Shown here: positions 17,093 to 27,500 of the stretch, in pieces
Numbering within the stretch: position 1 is the stretch's first letter
How the letters are laid out: every line of letters begins with the position of its first letter
Origin: Calditrichia bacterium
GTDB lineage: Bacteria; Calditrichota; Calditrichia; RBG-13-44-9; J075
Direction of reading: 5' to 3'
Assembly: GCA_028284905.1 (NCBI GenBank)
Contig: JANQQU010000012.1
Span: 248,001-312,000 of the forward strand
Length of the DNA: 64,000 nucleotides
Translations under genes and position numbers: made by a program
The notes under the pieces: generated by a model
What the model was told of the DNA's origin: nothing
Seen by the model: the letters and a program-made list of their open reading frames with translations, nothing else
The model's database searches: none

Positions 17093-18013
17093 ATGCGAAC
17101 TTTTGGAAAACTCACTTGCTTACTGGCAATATTACTTTGGCTGCAGGGGTGTAATGAGCGGCTGACCGATGCGACCAGCGAGTTGCCAATAGAAGAGCAG
17201 ATAGAAGTGCCGGGATATGGTGTTGACGGCACTCTGGAAATTGCCAGCTGGAATATTGAAAGATTTCCCAAGAACGGCCAGGAAAGCATTGCCAGCGTTC
17301 GCGAATTGATCCTCGATATGGATATCGATATTTTTGCCGTTCAGGAAATCACCGACGCGGATGCATTCGATGCGCTCGTCGCCAGCCTGGATGAATACGA
17401 TGGTCGCCTCGGCACCGGTGCGGCGAATTTTGCCCTTTGGCCGGGCGTTATCTATAAAAAAGATATGGTAGAGGTTATCTCGGAAGAATACCTTTTCACC
17501 AATGATAGTTATACATTTCCCCGCGCCCCTTACGCCCTTTATATGCGCGCCGTGGAAAATGGCCTTGCCTTCGATTTCAATCTGATCATTCTCCATTTAA
17601 AAGCCAGCGGCGGTAGTGAGAATGAAGCCCGGCGACGAAATGCCATTCGGGATTTGGAGAATTATGTCGATCTGCAATTACAGCAGCCGAATGTGGATCG
17701 GGACTTTATCATTGCCGGCGACTGGAATGACCTCCTTAACGATACCGGGGCAAGTAATGTATTCATTCCTTTTTTGGATGACACTCTCAACTATCGTTTT
17801 TTAACGGAAGAATTTGCCGGCAGCGCTACGGAATATTCCTTTATCGGCGGCAGCTTCCGGTCACTACTCGATCACATCATGATAACCAGTTCGGTCGACA
17901 CGCTTTACCAAAACATCGAAATAGAAATACTTAAGCCGGATCAGTCTTTTCCGCAATATGAAGTGCAAGTATCCGATCATCGACCGGTTGCGGCAAGATT
18001 TCCGGTCTTTTAA
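17093..18013 (+). CDS. endonuclease/exonuclease/phosphatase family lipoprotein
   Basis: A 306-residue protein of the EEP fold (DNase I, exonuclease III and phosphodiesterase superfamily). Residues 1-19 are a lipoprotein signal with lipobox LQGC. Motifs in order: IASWNIERF (metal-binding Asn), DIFAVQEI (metal-binding Glu), LIILHLKASGG, IIAGDWND (catalytic Asp/Asn), and the C-terminal VSDHRPV (Asp-His pair). All key residues are present, so an active, metal-dependent phosphodiesterase anchored to the membrane and facing the periplasm or outside is likely. It could be an extracellular nuclease for phosphate or nucleotide scavenging; the substrate is not readable. An AAGGGGAAA stretch precedes the ATG. 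Confidence 0.85.
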   Translation: MRTFGKLTCLLAILLWLQGCNERLTDATSELPIEEQIEVPGYGVDGTLEIASWNIERFPKNGQESIASVRELILDMDIDIFAVQEITDADAFDALVASLDEYDGRLGTGAANFALWPGVIYKKDMVEVISEEYLFTNDSYTFPRAPYALYMRAVENGLAFDFNLIILHLKASGGSENEARRRNAIRDLENYVDLQLQQPNVDRDFIIAGDWNDLLNDTGASNVFIPFLDDTLNYRFLTEEFAGSATEYSFIGGSFRSLLDHIMITSSVDTLYQNIEIEILKPDQSFPQYEVQVSDHRPVAARFPVF

Positions 18014-18178
18014 TGTCGACGCTCACAGACAAACGCGCTCCGGTTTATTTTTTTATTTATTGTCAGAAAATTCGGCCTTACATTAAAAATGGCCAGAGCA
18101 GCGAAAACAGCCGCTAACTTCGTGACATTTATCAAATAAGTTTCTAATCATTTTATCCTAATTGAAGGAGAATTCGCT

Positions 18179-18577
18179 ATGTCAGACAATCGTGGAATTG
18201 ATTTCTTGAAAGGCTTTTTAATTGGTGGTGCATTAGGTGCAGTCATGGCTTTGCTATATGCACCGAAAAGCGGCCGGGAAACCCGGGAAGAGCTTGGGGG
18301 CCGGATGGGCGATATGTATGAAAAAGCAAGATCGGAATATGAAGTTTCCCTCGATCGTGCCCGCCATTCCTACGAAAGTGCGATTACCCGCTTAAAAGAC
18401 CTGGAAATGGATGCCAAAAATAAGGCCGCGGAAGTAGAAGGCATGATGGAAGAATTGGTTGATAAAGGTAAAACTTCCGTGACAGACAGTAAAACACGTT
18501 TGAAAGATGCCTTACATGCCGCGAAAAATGCCTTTAAAGACGAAGCACAGACGAAACCGGAAGACGACGACGCCTAG
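18179..18577 (+). CDS. YtxH domain-containing protein
   Basis: A 132-residue protein with the YtxH signature FLKGFLIGGALGAVMALLYAPKSGRETRE. That is a single glycine-rich membrane segment followed by the APKSG[RK]ETR motif. The remainder is a charged helix. YtxH-type proteins are small general-stress-linked membrane proteins of unknown mechanism. GAAGGAG lies about 8 nt before the ATG. The next gene encodes a DUF948 protein; YtxH and DUF948 proteins are frequent neighbours. Confidence 0.85.
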   Translation: MSDNRGIDFLKGFLIGGALGAVMALLYAPKSGRETREELGGRMGDMYEKARSEYEVSLDRARHSYESAITRLKDLEMDAKNKAAEVEGMMEELVDKGKTSVTDSKTRLKDALHAAKNAFKDEAQTKPEDDDA

Positions 18578-18645
18578 ATAGCGTCTGTTAATTCGGGCAA
18601 TAAATAAATACTCGAGTTTTTCGAAAAGACTGAAGACAGGACGTT

Positions 18646-19059
18646 ATGGAAACTATCGGAATTGCCGCAATTCTTATCGCCATCGCCCTTTTGATTCTGG
18701 TGGCGTTTTTGGTGCCGACAATTGTTCAACTCCGGCAAACGGCGAAACAGGTTGCGCAGACCACTGCCAACCTGGATAAGACCCTGCCGGGAATTATGTC
18801 GAATCTGGAAGATATTTCAACCAATATGAATGCCATTTTGCACACCGGGCGAAAGCAGGTGGAATCGATGAGCGAAGCGGTTAGTGATGTCAAGGGAATG
18901 ATCGACGATGTAGTCACCTTTGAAAAGCGTTTGAAAAATCGGGTTGAAATGCCGGTGATGCAAACAGTGAGCACGCTGAATGCAGCAGCAAAGGCAGTGC
19001 AGGTCTTCTTTGCTGTGATGGGGGGGAAAGATAACCATAGCAACAATAATCATCGCTAA
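18646..19059 (+). CDS. DUF948-like membrane protein
   Basis: A 137-residue protein. Residues 4-28 form one membrane helix (IAAILIAIALLILVAFLVP), followed by a long amphipathic helix (LRQTAKQVAQTTANLDKTLP, SNLEDISTNMNAIL) that matches the DUF948 pattern. It ends in a hydrophobic stretch (AAAKAVQVFFAVMGG) and a hydrophilic Asn/His tail. It probably sits in the inner membrane as a partner of the YtxH protein 69 nt upstream. Function unknown. Confidence 0.75.
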   Translation: METIGIAAILIAIALLILVAFLVPTIVQLRQTAKQVAQTTANLDKTLPGIMSNLEDISTNMNAILHTGRKQVESMSEAVSDVKGMIDDVVTFEKRLKNRVEMPVMQTVSTLNAAAKAVQVFFAVMGGKDNHSNNNHR

Positions 19060-19120
19060 ATTTTTTCAGGTGTCCTTTCATTGAGACTGTGAACGGCAAT
19101 TACATGCACATCGTTTATTT

Positions 19121-19157
19121 GCCCCGCACCGGCATTTTACAAAAAGGTGTCGGGGGC
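19121..19157 (+). terminator. GC-rich hairpin after the DUF948 gene
   Basis: CCCCGCACC (19122-19130) pairs with GGTGTCGGGG (19146-19155) with one bulged T, around a 15-nt loop. It lies 62 nt downstream of the stop. The T-run is poor, so it may be an RNA-stability or rho-assisted element, not a classic terminator. Confidence 0.4.
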
Positions 19158-19296
19158 GAATGAGATTTTCATCAATGCATTTGTCAATCTTTACGATAAT
19201 TTGATCCCGCTTTGAAAATAGCAGCACTGACAACCGAAGAGTTTCCGGCATATTGGTGCGATAATCCTTTTTTATAATGGGTAGACGGAAGTATTT

Positions 19297-20445
19297 ATGG
19301 CAGATCTGGGTTTTAATGATGATGTATCAACCGGCTCGCGGAAATTTCATATCCAAACGGCGACGCTGGTTGAAGAAGGCGTAATACGCACGGAAGTGTT
19401 CGAAAAAGGTCAGGTCCTTTTCGTCGAATATTACCCCTACGAAAAAAGGGATATGGAGAAGTTCGCCAGTGCAGAAGGGCGCCTTCGCCATTTAGTCGAT
19501 CAGTTTCATCAGTCGATTATTGAAGAAATTGATTGTCTCTTCGAAATGTCGGAAAGAATTTTCGAAGAAGACATCGCTACCGCCCATGAGAAAATCGGCC
19601 AGGTTTTTTTGCATACCCACATTTTTGACAAAGCTGAACGACATTTTCAGCGAGCGATAGAGTTGGAGCCGGAACGCTACAGCAGCTATGTCTATCTCGG
19701 CCGTTGTTACCTGCTCCAGAAACGCTACCATCAGGCCCACGAAACGGTGTTTGAAGTTATTCAGAAAAAAATTCAATATCCCGATCTCTACAATACAATG
19801 GGATTGATCTTGATGGCGCGAGGGAAACATCGCCAGGCGATGCATTTCTTCAACGAGGCAATCAAGCATAACGCCGGTTATATTGAAGCCTATTTTAATC
19901 TTACCGAGGCGACCCTGCTGCACATCAAGGAACTGATTGCTGCTCGTAATCAGGAAGAGTTCAAAAAGAGTGTGCGGTTTTTGCGGGTAATTCTGAAAAA
20001 AATAAATGATCTGGGCGACGCCGAGGATCGCCTGCAAAGCCAGGCAATCAACAAGTTTCTCAGTAAACCGGCCTTTGGTAAAGCGTTAGCCCAGGTGAAT
20101 GAATACCGTGAGGCAACTTTCATTCGCCAGCCACCGCCGGAAATTGCCGGCTATAAATTTTATTTGCGCCTGCTTTACAGCGAAGAAGAGATGTCGACGG
20201 AATCTTTGGAAACTTATGAGAAGAAGATTTCCGAGGCGCTGCAGAAAAACCCCTCCTATCCTGATTTATGGCAGTATCTCGCCCTGATTCACCTGATGCA
20301 ATGCCGTCATTATTTCCTGAAAGGATTGGATAATTTCCGTGATGCAACCCGCATCAATCCCCATTATGACAAGGCAGTGAAGAACCTTCGCCTGGTGGAA
20401 AACGACGGTCGCGAGTTTCTGGCGTTAATCAAAACGATTGTTTGA
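19297..20445 (+). CDS. tetratricopeptide repeat protein
   Basis: A 382-residue soluble protein with no signal peptide. The first 75 residues form a separate alpha/beta segment (FHIQTATLVEEGVIRTEVF, then VLFVEYYPYEKRD). TPR units follow: IGQVFLHTHIFDKAERHFQR-AIELEP near 105-130, YVYLGRCYLLQKRYHQAHE, YNTMGLILMARGKHRQAMHF and FNLTEATLL. A last one near 325-360 (LWQYLALIHLMQCRHYFLKG) ends in ATRINPHYDKA. It probably acts as a protein-interaction scaffold in the cytoplasm. GGAAG precedes the ATG. It may be transcribed with the YtxH/DUF948 genes, but a 237-nt gap and a hairpin separate them. Confidence 0.75.
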   Translation: MADLGFNDDVSTGSRKFHIQTATLVEEGVIRTEVFEKGQVLFVEYYPYEKRDMEKFASAEGRLRHLVDQFHQSIIEEIDCLFEMSERIFEEDIATAHEKIGQVFLHTHIFDKAERHFQRAIELEPERYSSYVYLGRCYLLQKRYHQAHETVFEVIQKKIQYPDLYNTMGLILMARGKHRQAMHFFNEAIKHNAGYIEAYFNLTEATLLHIKELIAARNQEEFKKSVRFLRVILKKINDLGDAEDRLQSQAINKFLSKPAFGKALAQVNEYREATFIRQPPPEIAGYKFYLRLLYSEEEMSTESLETYEKKISEALQKNPSYPDLWQYLALIHLMQCRHYFLKGLDNFRDATRINPHYDKAVKNLRLVENDGREFLALIKTIV

Positions 20446-20663
20446 TTTCTCTGCTCAATTCATTCCTCAATCTTCCATAAAGAATTTCCGCTATTCATTA
20501 TTTCATGAGAATTGTATAATTTAAGAAGATAATGCATAAAATTTCTTTTTGTGCGGATGTCGCCGTATTTCTGTTCTTTTGATGTTGGATTTCTAATTCG
20601 TTAAAAAAACATTGTTAATTACCCACCAAATTAAAAATCTTTTTTTTAATTTATTTTGCCAAC

Positions 20664-20691
20664 TTGCAGATATAGTAGAGATAATTATAAT
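20664..20691 (+). promoter_or_regulatory. candidate sigma-70-type promoter for the giant-protein operon
   Basis: A perfect TATAAT at 20686-20691 is preceded by TTGCAG at 20664-20669 with a 16-nt spacer. Transcription would begin near 20698 and give a leader of about 360 nt. The -35 match is only partial. Confidence 0.4.
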
Positions 20692-20776
20692 AGGCTGTTT
20701 TTAATCAATATAAGACAGATATTTGCTTCAAGGATTTAATTCCTATTTTCTAAATAGGTTTAAGACATTTTTCCTT

Positions 20777-20790
20777 GTGATAGCTATCAC
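20777..20790. promoter_or_regulatory. 14-bp perfect palindrome, CRP/FNR-like operator
   Basis: GTGATAGCTATCAC is its own reverse complement. With the preceding T it reads TGTGA-N6-TCACC, nine of ten positions of the CRP half-site pair TGTGA-N6-TCACA; GTGAT-N4-ATCAC also has FNR-type spacing. It lies 267 nt upstream of the small secreted-protein gene that leads the giant-protein operon. Binding by a CRP/FNR-family regulator is inference. Confidence 0.5.
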
Positions 20791-20850
20791 CATTAATCAG
20801 GCTTTCTGCAAATAATTTAGGCACGCCCGGCACGAAAGAGGTTACGGGAA

Positions 20851-20878
20851 AACAAACGAAAGTGACTTTCAGTTTGTT
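20851..20878 (+). promoter_or_regulatory. 12-bp leader hairpin
   Basis: AACAAACGAAAG (20851-20862) pairs with CTTTCAGTTTGTT (20866-20878), with one bulged A and a TGA loop. No T-run follows, so it is not a terminator. It lies about 180 nt upstream of the start at 21057, just after a CCCG/CGGG stem. It may stabilise or regulate the long leader. Confidence 0.4.
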
Positions 20879-21056
20879 GATGGATCAAAAGAATATGATC
20901 ATTGGATATTTTATGAATACAATTCATATGGAACAGATGTGCCAATCCAGTCTAAAAACTGCGCCGCAAACGATGCCGGATCGATTGCCAGTACATACCC
21001 CTTTTCGCATTCCAACCAACTGTGTAAATAACCAACCTTTCATACAGGAAGATATA

Positions 21057-21584
21057 ATGACTGAGAAACGTTCGATCGCCACCGATGCCCTTTGGGCCGG
21101 TAGCCGATTATTAGTTATGCTGGCTATTTTGGTCAGCTGGCCTTTGGCCGCCCAGGAAAAAAATACCATGACGCCTGCAGATCTTGCCCGGGGAATAACA
21201 ATGGAGATTTCTGCCGGAGATGTAAATGGAGATAGTAATTTCCTGATCATCAGTGAAGTGGCCGGCAATGAACTCGCGCTCGCCGAAATATCGTTGGATG
21301 CTCAAAAATTGCTGGCCCGTGTCAGCAAGGATACGCCTCCGCAAGCGCAGGTTGTTCACTGGTTTTATGATGAAGATAACGACCAGCTGCAGATTGATAT
21401 TCGGAGAATTAAAGATTTGCTCGCAAATGGCGGCACGCTTCGCGTAAATGTGAAACCGCTGAATACTCGTGGCAAATCACTGAATCTATCCGCTTATCAA
21501 AGTGGCGATGTGGTAAATGCAGGTCAGCGTAATACCCTGCCAATAGTGAATGAAAAAAATATTGAAGTTAAAATAGATGGATAA
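21057..21584 (+). CDS. small secreted protein upstream of the giant protein
   Basis: 175 residues. A signal peptide is clear: basic N-terminus, hydrophobic LLVMLAILVSWPL, cleavage near LAAQ. The mature part is a soluble, mostly beta domain with no recognised family (MEISAGDVNGDSNFLIISEV, VVHWFYDEDNDQLQIDIRR). GDVNGDSN resembles a Ca-binding or dockerin-like loop. I chose ATG 21057 because AGGAA lies 6 nt upstream and the signal peptide follows at once; the frame stays open to 20862 but without such signals. Its stop overlaps the start of the giant gene by 8 nt, so the two are translationally coupled. It may be a partner, chaperone or surface cofactor of the giant protein (inference). Confidence 0.7.
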   Translation: MTEKRSIATDALWAGSRLLVMLAILVSWPLAAQEKNTMTPADLARGITMEISAGDVNGDSNFLIISEVAGNELALAEISLDAQKLLARVSKDTPPQAQVVHWFYDEDNDQLQIDIRRIKDLLANGGTLRVNVKPLNTRGKSLNLSAYQSGDVVNAGQRNTLPIVNEKNIEVKIDG

Positions 21585-24500
21585 ACATATGAAGGTTGTC
21601 GGGAGATTTTACCTCTTTTGTTTGGTAGCGCTTTTCGGTTTAAGTTCGACGCTTCTGGCGGATAAAGGAACAGCTTCCAATCGGAATATAAACTGGGCAG
21701 ATGGCAATGATACTGAATTCTTCTGGTACGAACCGGGCGGCACGCAATTGTCCCCAACTACGCCAGCAAGTGATGATGTCTACGAAACCATTTTTTCAAG
21801 CGGATTTACGTTTAATTTCTATGGAACGGATTTTGATCGTATTTATGTCGGAACGAATGGCTTTGCAACTTTTGCCGATATATCCCAGACATTCAATAGT
21901 AATGATAATCTAAGCGCCTCGCAGACGCCGGATTCTCTGCTGGCCATTTTCTGGGACGATTTAGATCAGCCCGGTGGTTTTCCGCCTTCGCGAATTTTTG
22001 CGCAGATGGTCGGTATTGCCCCTTATCGGCGCTACATTCTTTCCTGGGATAATATGCGCATTGCCTCCGGCCCTGGTGGCAGTGATGGTCCGTTACGCTG
22101 TCAGATTATCCTTTACGAAACCAGCAATGTCATCAAATATCAATATTTTGAATTGGGGAGTGGCGGTTCTCTGAACAGCTTTGAGCAGGGAGGAAGCGCC
22201 TCTGTTGGTTTACGCTTCCCCGGAGATAGCCAGGCTTATTCCGTAAATTCAACTTCTTTGTCAGAACTGTTGCCGATTTTCTTTTATCCGGAAGATCAGA
22301 TTTCCGGAACTGTTGCTTTCGGTGGCAACTCGGATACTGTGCAAACCGGCACTGTTAATCAGTCCCTGACGCTCAATATTACCGGATTGCAGTTTGATGA
22401 TGGCAATTCTATCGGAGAAATGGGTAAAGCGGATGTTGTGCGTATCCACAGTCCCTTCGGTGGCGATGTTGATACTATGACCGTCGCGGAAGTTTGGGTC
22501 GACGGCACCAGCTTTTTCCTCGATGGAAATAATTCGCAACCTCCAACAGCTGAGCAAACAGCTTTTATTGGGAATATTGCCACCTGGCATTTTGATGATC
22601 CGAAAGATTCTTTATTTATTCAACTACCACCTTTTGCCGCCCGGGATTCTATTCGGGTCGTTTTTCAGACGAATATTTCTCCCGGATTAACCGCGCCTTC
22701 CAACCGGGATTTTGACACCAATGTTTATGCTCGCTTAAATGGTTCCGCAAACGGCATTGCGGCTTCTCCGTCAATCCGGATTACGGCTGCGGATGCTAGC
22801 ATATATGAGATTTCACCGGATACAGATGTATCCATTGCTGCTGGTGCTAACCTCAATGTTGAAATAACCGCAATTGATGAATTTAATAACACCGTTTCCT
22901 CCGATGATTCAGTAAATATTATCATTGTTGGCAGCAGCACTGTAAATGCACCGACAGGAGAGCGATTTAGCAGTTCGAGCTCCCTAACTTTCTCGGTCTC
23001 AGATAGTGTTGCCGGAGAATTTTCCATTCGGGTGGAAAATGTACTGCGCCCGGAATTGACGATTAGCAGTGGTATTATAACTGTTTTGCCCGGGGCTGCG
23101 GATGCCCTGGAAATGGTGAGTGGTGACGGTGAGACGGTAACCGCGGGGACGAGCCAGATATTGCAGGTCCGGGTAACAGATGGGTTTGGCAATCTGGTGC
23201 CCAATACCGATGTTCGCTTTCAGGTAACCGGAGGAGGGGGAAATATTGGTGGCAGTAATCAGGTTGACATCACTAGTGATGCCAATGGTCTCGCGGAAGT
23301 GACGCTAACCACCGGCCCGACTGCCGGGGTTACCAACACAGTCCTCACTACGCTACTTAGTGGCTCCATGGATACTTTTACTTTTAATGTAAATACGACG
23401 CCAGGTCAGATCAGTTATTTTACTGTAGTGCCATCCGGCTTTAATTTTACTGCCGGTCAAACATTTAGTGTGACGGCAACTGCATTCGATGCCAATGATA
23501 ACCAGGTATCGGAAACCGGGACCTCTGTGGACTTTGCCAGTTTTGGCGGGGCGAGCGTTAGTTTTCCCGGAGGCACCAGCGGCACCTTGACCAACGGTGC
23601 TACGAGCTTTAGTGTTGTAAATACCGAGGCTGAAGTGTTTCGGGTTACGACCGCATTAACTGCCAATGCCGCTGTGCAGGGAGTGAGTGACGAGATTACC
23701 ATCGCTGCCGCCGCTGCCAGTACTATTAGTATAAACAACGGCGATGACCAAACCGGTGCTGTTAGTACCCTATTACCACTTCCGCTGGAAGTGCAGGTGG
23801 CAGATGCCTTTGGTAACTTGATTAACGGCGCAACCGTAACTTTTGATCCAGTCGGAGGCGGTTCGGTAACAAATTCTACTGATCTTACTGATGCCAATGG
23901 TATTGCAACAACAGATTGGACTGTTCACAGTACACCGACAAATGATAGCTTAAAAGCTTTCATTGCCGGCGTTTCTACGACGCCGGACACACTTACTTTT
24001 AACGCAACTGTTGTTGCCGGGGCCGGAGACACATTGATCCGGGTAACACCGACTGTTACCAGTGGCACTGTTGATACTGACCTTGGAGACGTTTTCGAAG
24101 TACAGGTTACCGATAATCTCGGTAACCCGGTCGCCGGATTCGATGTCTCCTTTGCCATTGTCATTGCACCGGATGGTTCCACGAATGAATCCCTCTCAGT
24201 GACTTCCACAACCACGAATGCCAGTGGATCAGCTTCAACCTTGCTGCACCTTGGTACTCGTGCCGGCAGCTACACGGTTCGCGCTTATACCAATGCAACC
24301 AATCCGAGCTTTGTGGACTTTGTTGCAACTGCAAACCCAGGCGCGGCAGACTCATTAGTCCATATCGTCGGTGATGGCGAAACTGTTACCGCCGGACAAA
24401 ACCTATTGCTGCAAGCCCGGGTAATTGATGCTTTTGGAAATGAACTCTCCGGAGAAGGAGTACGGTTCCAGGTCACTGCCGGCGGTGGAAATATTGGTGG

Positions 24501-27500
24501 TAGCAGTGTTTTCATCACCAGTAGCGATGCGGATGGATTAGTGAGTGCGACATTAACTACCGGCCCGACTGCCGGCGTGGCAAATACTGTTGTCGCAACG
24601 TCGCTGAGTGGTTCGAACGATACCCAGAACTATAATGTTAGCACTACGTCCGGTCAAATTAGCTATTTTACCCTGATCCCGGAGGCATTTACGCTTACTG
24701 CAGGCGATACTTTTGATGTAACAGTAACTGCATTTGATGCCAATGATAATCAGGTTTCGGAAACCGGAACACTGCTGGATTTTGATGATTTCGGCGGGGC
24801 AAGCGTTGTCTATCCGAATGGAAATACTGGCATCCTGACCAATGGGACAGTGACCTATCAGGCGTTTAATGTAGATGCTGAGATTTTTCGCTTAACTGCA
24901 TCACTCAATGCCAATCCGGCAATTCAAGGGGTAACTGATCCAATTACGACAGTTGCTGCAGCGCCCAGTCTTTTCAGTATTGTTAGCGGGGATGGACAGA
25001 CCGGCGCAATTAGTACTCAATTACCCTTGCCATTGCAAGTCCGGGTTACGGATGAGTTTGGTAACAATGTCAGTGGCGCAACAGTGACATTTGATCCGGT
25101 CGGCGGCGGCGCCGTTTCCAATCCGACTGATAACACCGGAAACGATGGTATTGCTACTACCGACTGGACGGTTCACAATACAACAGATAATGATAGCCTG
25201 AAAGCCTTTATTGCTGGTGTAGGAACTACGCCAGATACACTGACATTTAATGCGACAGTAACTTCTGGTGCCGGTGACAATCTCACCCAGACACCTCCGG
25301 GGGTTACCAGTGGAACTGTCGATACGGATCTTGGCGGTACATTCGAAGTGCGCGTTACCGATAGTGGTGGCAATCCGGTAGAAGGATTAAGTATCTCCTT
25401 TGCGATCGTCGATAAGCCTGCCGGTAGCGAAAACGAAACGCTCAGCGCTTTTTCTGTCGCTACAGATGTTAATGGTTTTGCCTCGACAACATTGCACCTG
25501 GGAACAATTGCCGGTAGCTATACCGTGCGGGCATTTAGCGCTATTACAACCCCGGGATTTGTGGATTTTATTGCGACCGCTACACCGGGAGCTGCAGATT
25601 CCATACTGATCGTTAGTGGCAACAATCAAAGTGCTACCGTTGGGCAGGCTTTAAGCGATTCCATTAGATATCAGGTTGTGGACATCTTTGGTAACGGAAC
25701 GCCCGGCATAACTGTCGACTTTGCACCGGCCAGCGGCTCGGTGAATCCAACTTCTGATGTCTCCGACAATAGTGGGAATGTTGCTACGGCCTGGACGCTT
25801 GGAACCACAACAGGATCGACAACTCTGAATGCTTCTTCGACAACGCCGGCACTTTCCAGCGCGCCGGTTACAGCGACTGCCTTATCCGGCGGCGTAAACA
25901 GCCTGAACCTGGTATACATGCGTAGTAATGAAATAACCAGCGATTCCATTGCCATCATAGCCGGCGAGAATATCGCAGTGGTTGTCGAAGCCCTGGATAT
26001 TAATAATAATCCGGTTGCGGACGTTGATATTGTTTTTGAAGCGCTCGCCGGATTTAATGTTGAATTTCTTGATGATACAGTGACGACGAATGCAAGCGGG
26101 CGGTCTGGTAATATTGTTATTACCGATGCGGCGAGAGATTCATCTTTCTTCCGGGCATTTGTCGGGGGCATAGAATTACCTTTACATGCTTACAACATCA
26201 GCTATGCCGGCAATCTGACACCTGCAGCGGTAACGCCGGGACAAACCGGTATTGGTTTCAGTTTTGATGTGATTAACTATTCCCCGCAATCTGTTGATTT
26301 GGATTTCGCAAATTCCAGTTTCAATTTTAATGATGGATTAACCAGTTTCTCCAGCAATTTAAGCAGCCCGGCAACACTACTGCCTGGCACAAATAATCTG
26401 ACATTTACCGCCGCAACGCTTTCAAGCAGTTACGCGCCCGGTAGCTATGCACCGACCTTCATTGTTAAAGGAGAAAACGATAATAATCTGCTCTCTGGGG
26501 TGATTCAATTGCCTGGAAGCGAACTCTCTGTTTTCTCCGTTCAAATTAATTCTATTAGTGGCGCCAGTAGCGTTCCGAAGGGCGATACACTTCGCGCATT
26601 AATGAGTGTGCAGAATGATGGCGGCGCTGCCATTGATGTGAATGCCCTTACCACAACTCTCGATGTTACCGGAACCCCGGCAGTAACGGTGATTCCTGAT
26701 CCCGCGAATGTGACTCAAATTCCCGCAGGTGGCTTAGCGGTTTTAGCTTTCGATATTGCTGTGCCGGGAAATGCCACAAGCGACTATACCGTCGGCGGTG
26801 TTTTTAACGGAACGGTGAATGGCACAACAGTGCCTGCGACGGCGACATTAAGCAATGCATTCACTTTCAGTGTTACCGATAATGCTTTTCTGACCGTGCA
26901 AAATTTCCAACCACTGCGCGCCACAACCGGGGAGGCAGCTGCCTTCACATCGGATATATTCAATGACGGTGGCTTACCAGTAGTATTGGATACAGTAAAT
27001 ACCTATATCACATTTGGTGTAAATGACACCTTGCGATTGAAGCAAACATATGCGGTGCCTACCGGAGGCGTTTCCAATGCCGTGGAAGTTGAGTGGGAAA
27101 CTGCTGCAATTTTATCTCTCGCGGGAGACTATGGCATGAGCGTTCGCCTGAACGGTACTCAGAACGGCACGCCTTTCGATACAACAATTGCTTCATTGGG
27201 AACTATAACAGTACAAAATCCTCCCAATGTAGTTGTTCAATCGATAAATGTTTTACCGCTGACTGTTGCGCAGAACCAAAGTGGTATTGTCGCTGAAGTC
27301 GTTTTGCTGAACAGCGGTACAAACAATGCAGATGCAATTCTTGACTTACCTGCCGGGGTTACGTTATTCGGCACCCAAACGGAGCTGGATAGTCTGGCAC
27401 CAGATGGCGGAAGCCAAACAATTACTTTAAATGCTGATTCTGCCAGCTCACCGATTCAATTTACATTTTCAGTGAGCGATACATTCCCGGCAGGAACGGA

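Larger units (their letters stand above)
20446..21056. other. 611-nt intergenic region with long structured leader
   Basis: The longest gene-free stretch in the window. It is very AT-rich up to 20700, then holds a candidate promoter (20664-20691), a 14-bp palindrome (20777-20790), a CCCG/CGGG stem (about 20826-20847) and a 12-bp hairpin (20851-20878). The start codon is at 21057. A frame open from 20862 into the downstream gene is not needed, because the signal peptide and RBS belong to the ATG at 21057. No tRNA or known riboswitch consensus was recognised. Confidence 0.5.

Noticed and set aside
20820-20880. c-di-GMP (GEMM-I) riboswitch
   Set aside because: The region has purine-rich loops and stems, but I could not find the conserved core of GEMM-I or GEMM-II.
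20862-21056. N-terminal extension of the small secreted protein
   Set aside because: The extension adds 65 residues before a perfect signal peptide; ATG 21057 has AGGAA at the right distance.
23089-25700. CRISPR-like or transposon-like repeats
   Set aside because: The repeats are in-frame coding units of 1248 nt, not short spaced repeats, and show no mobile-element ends.
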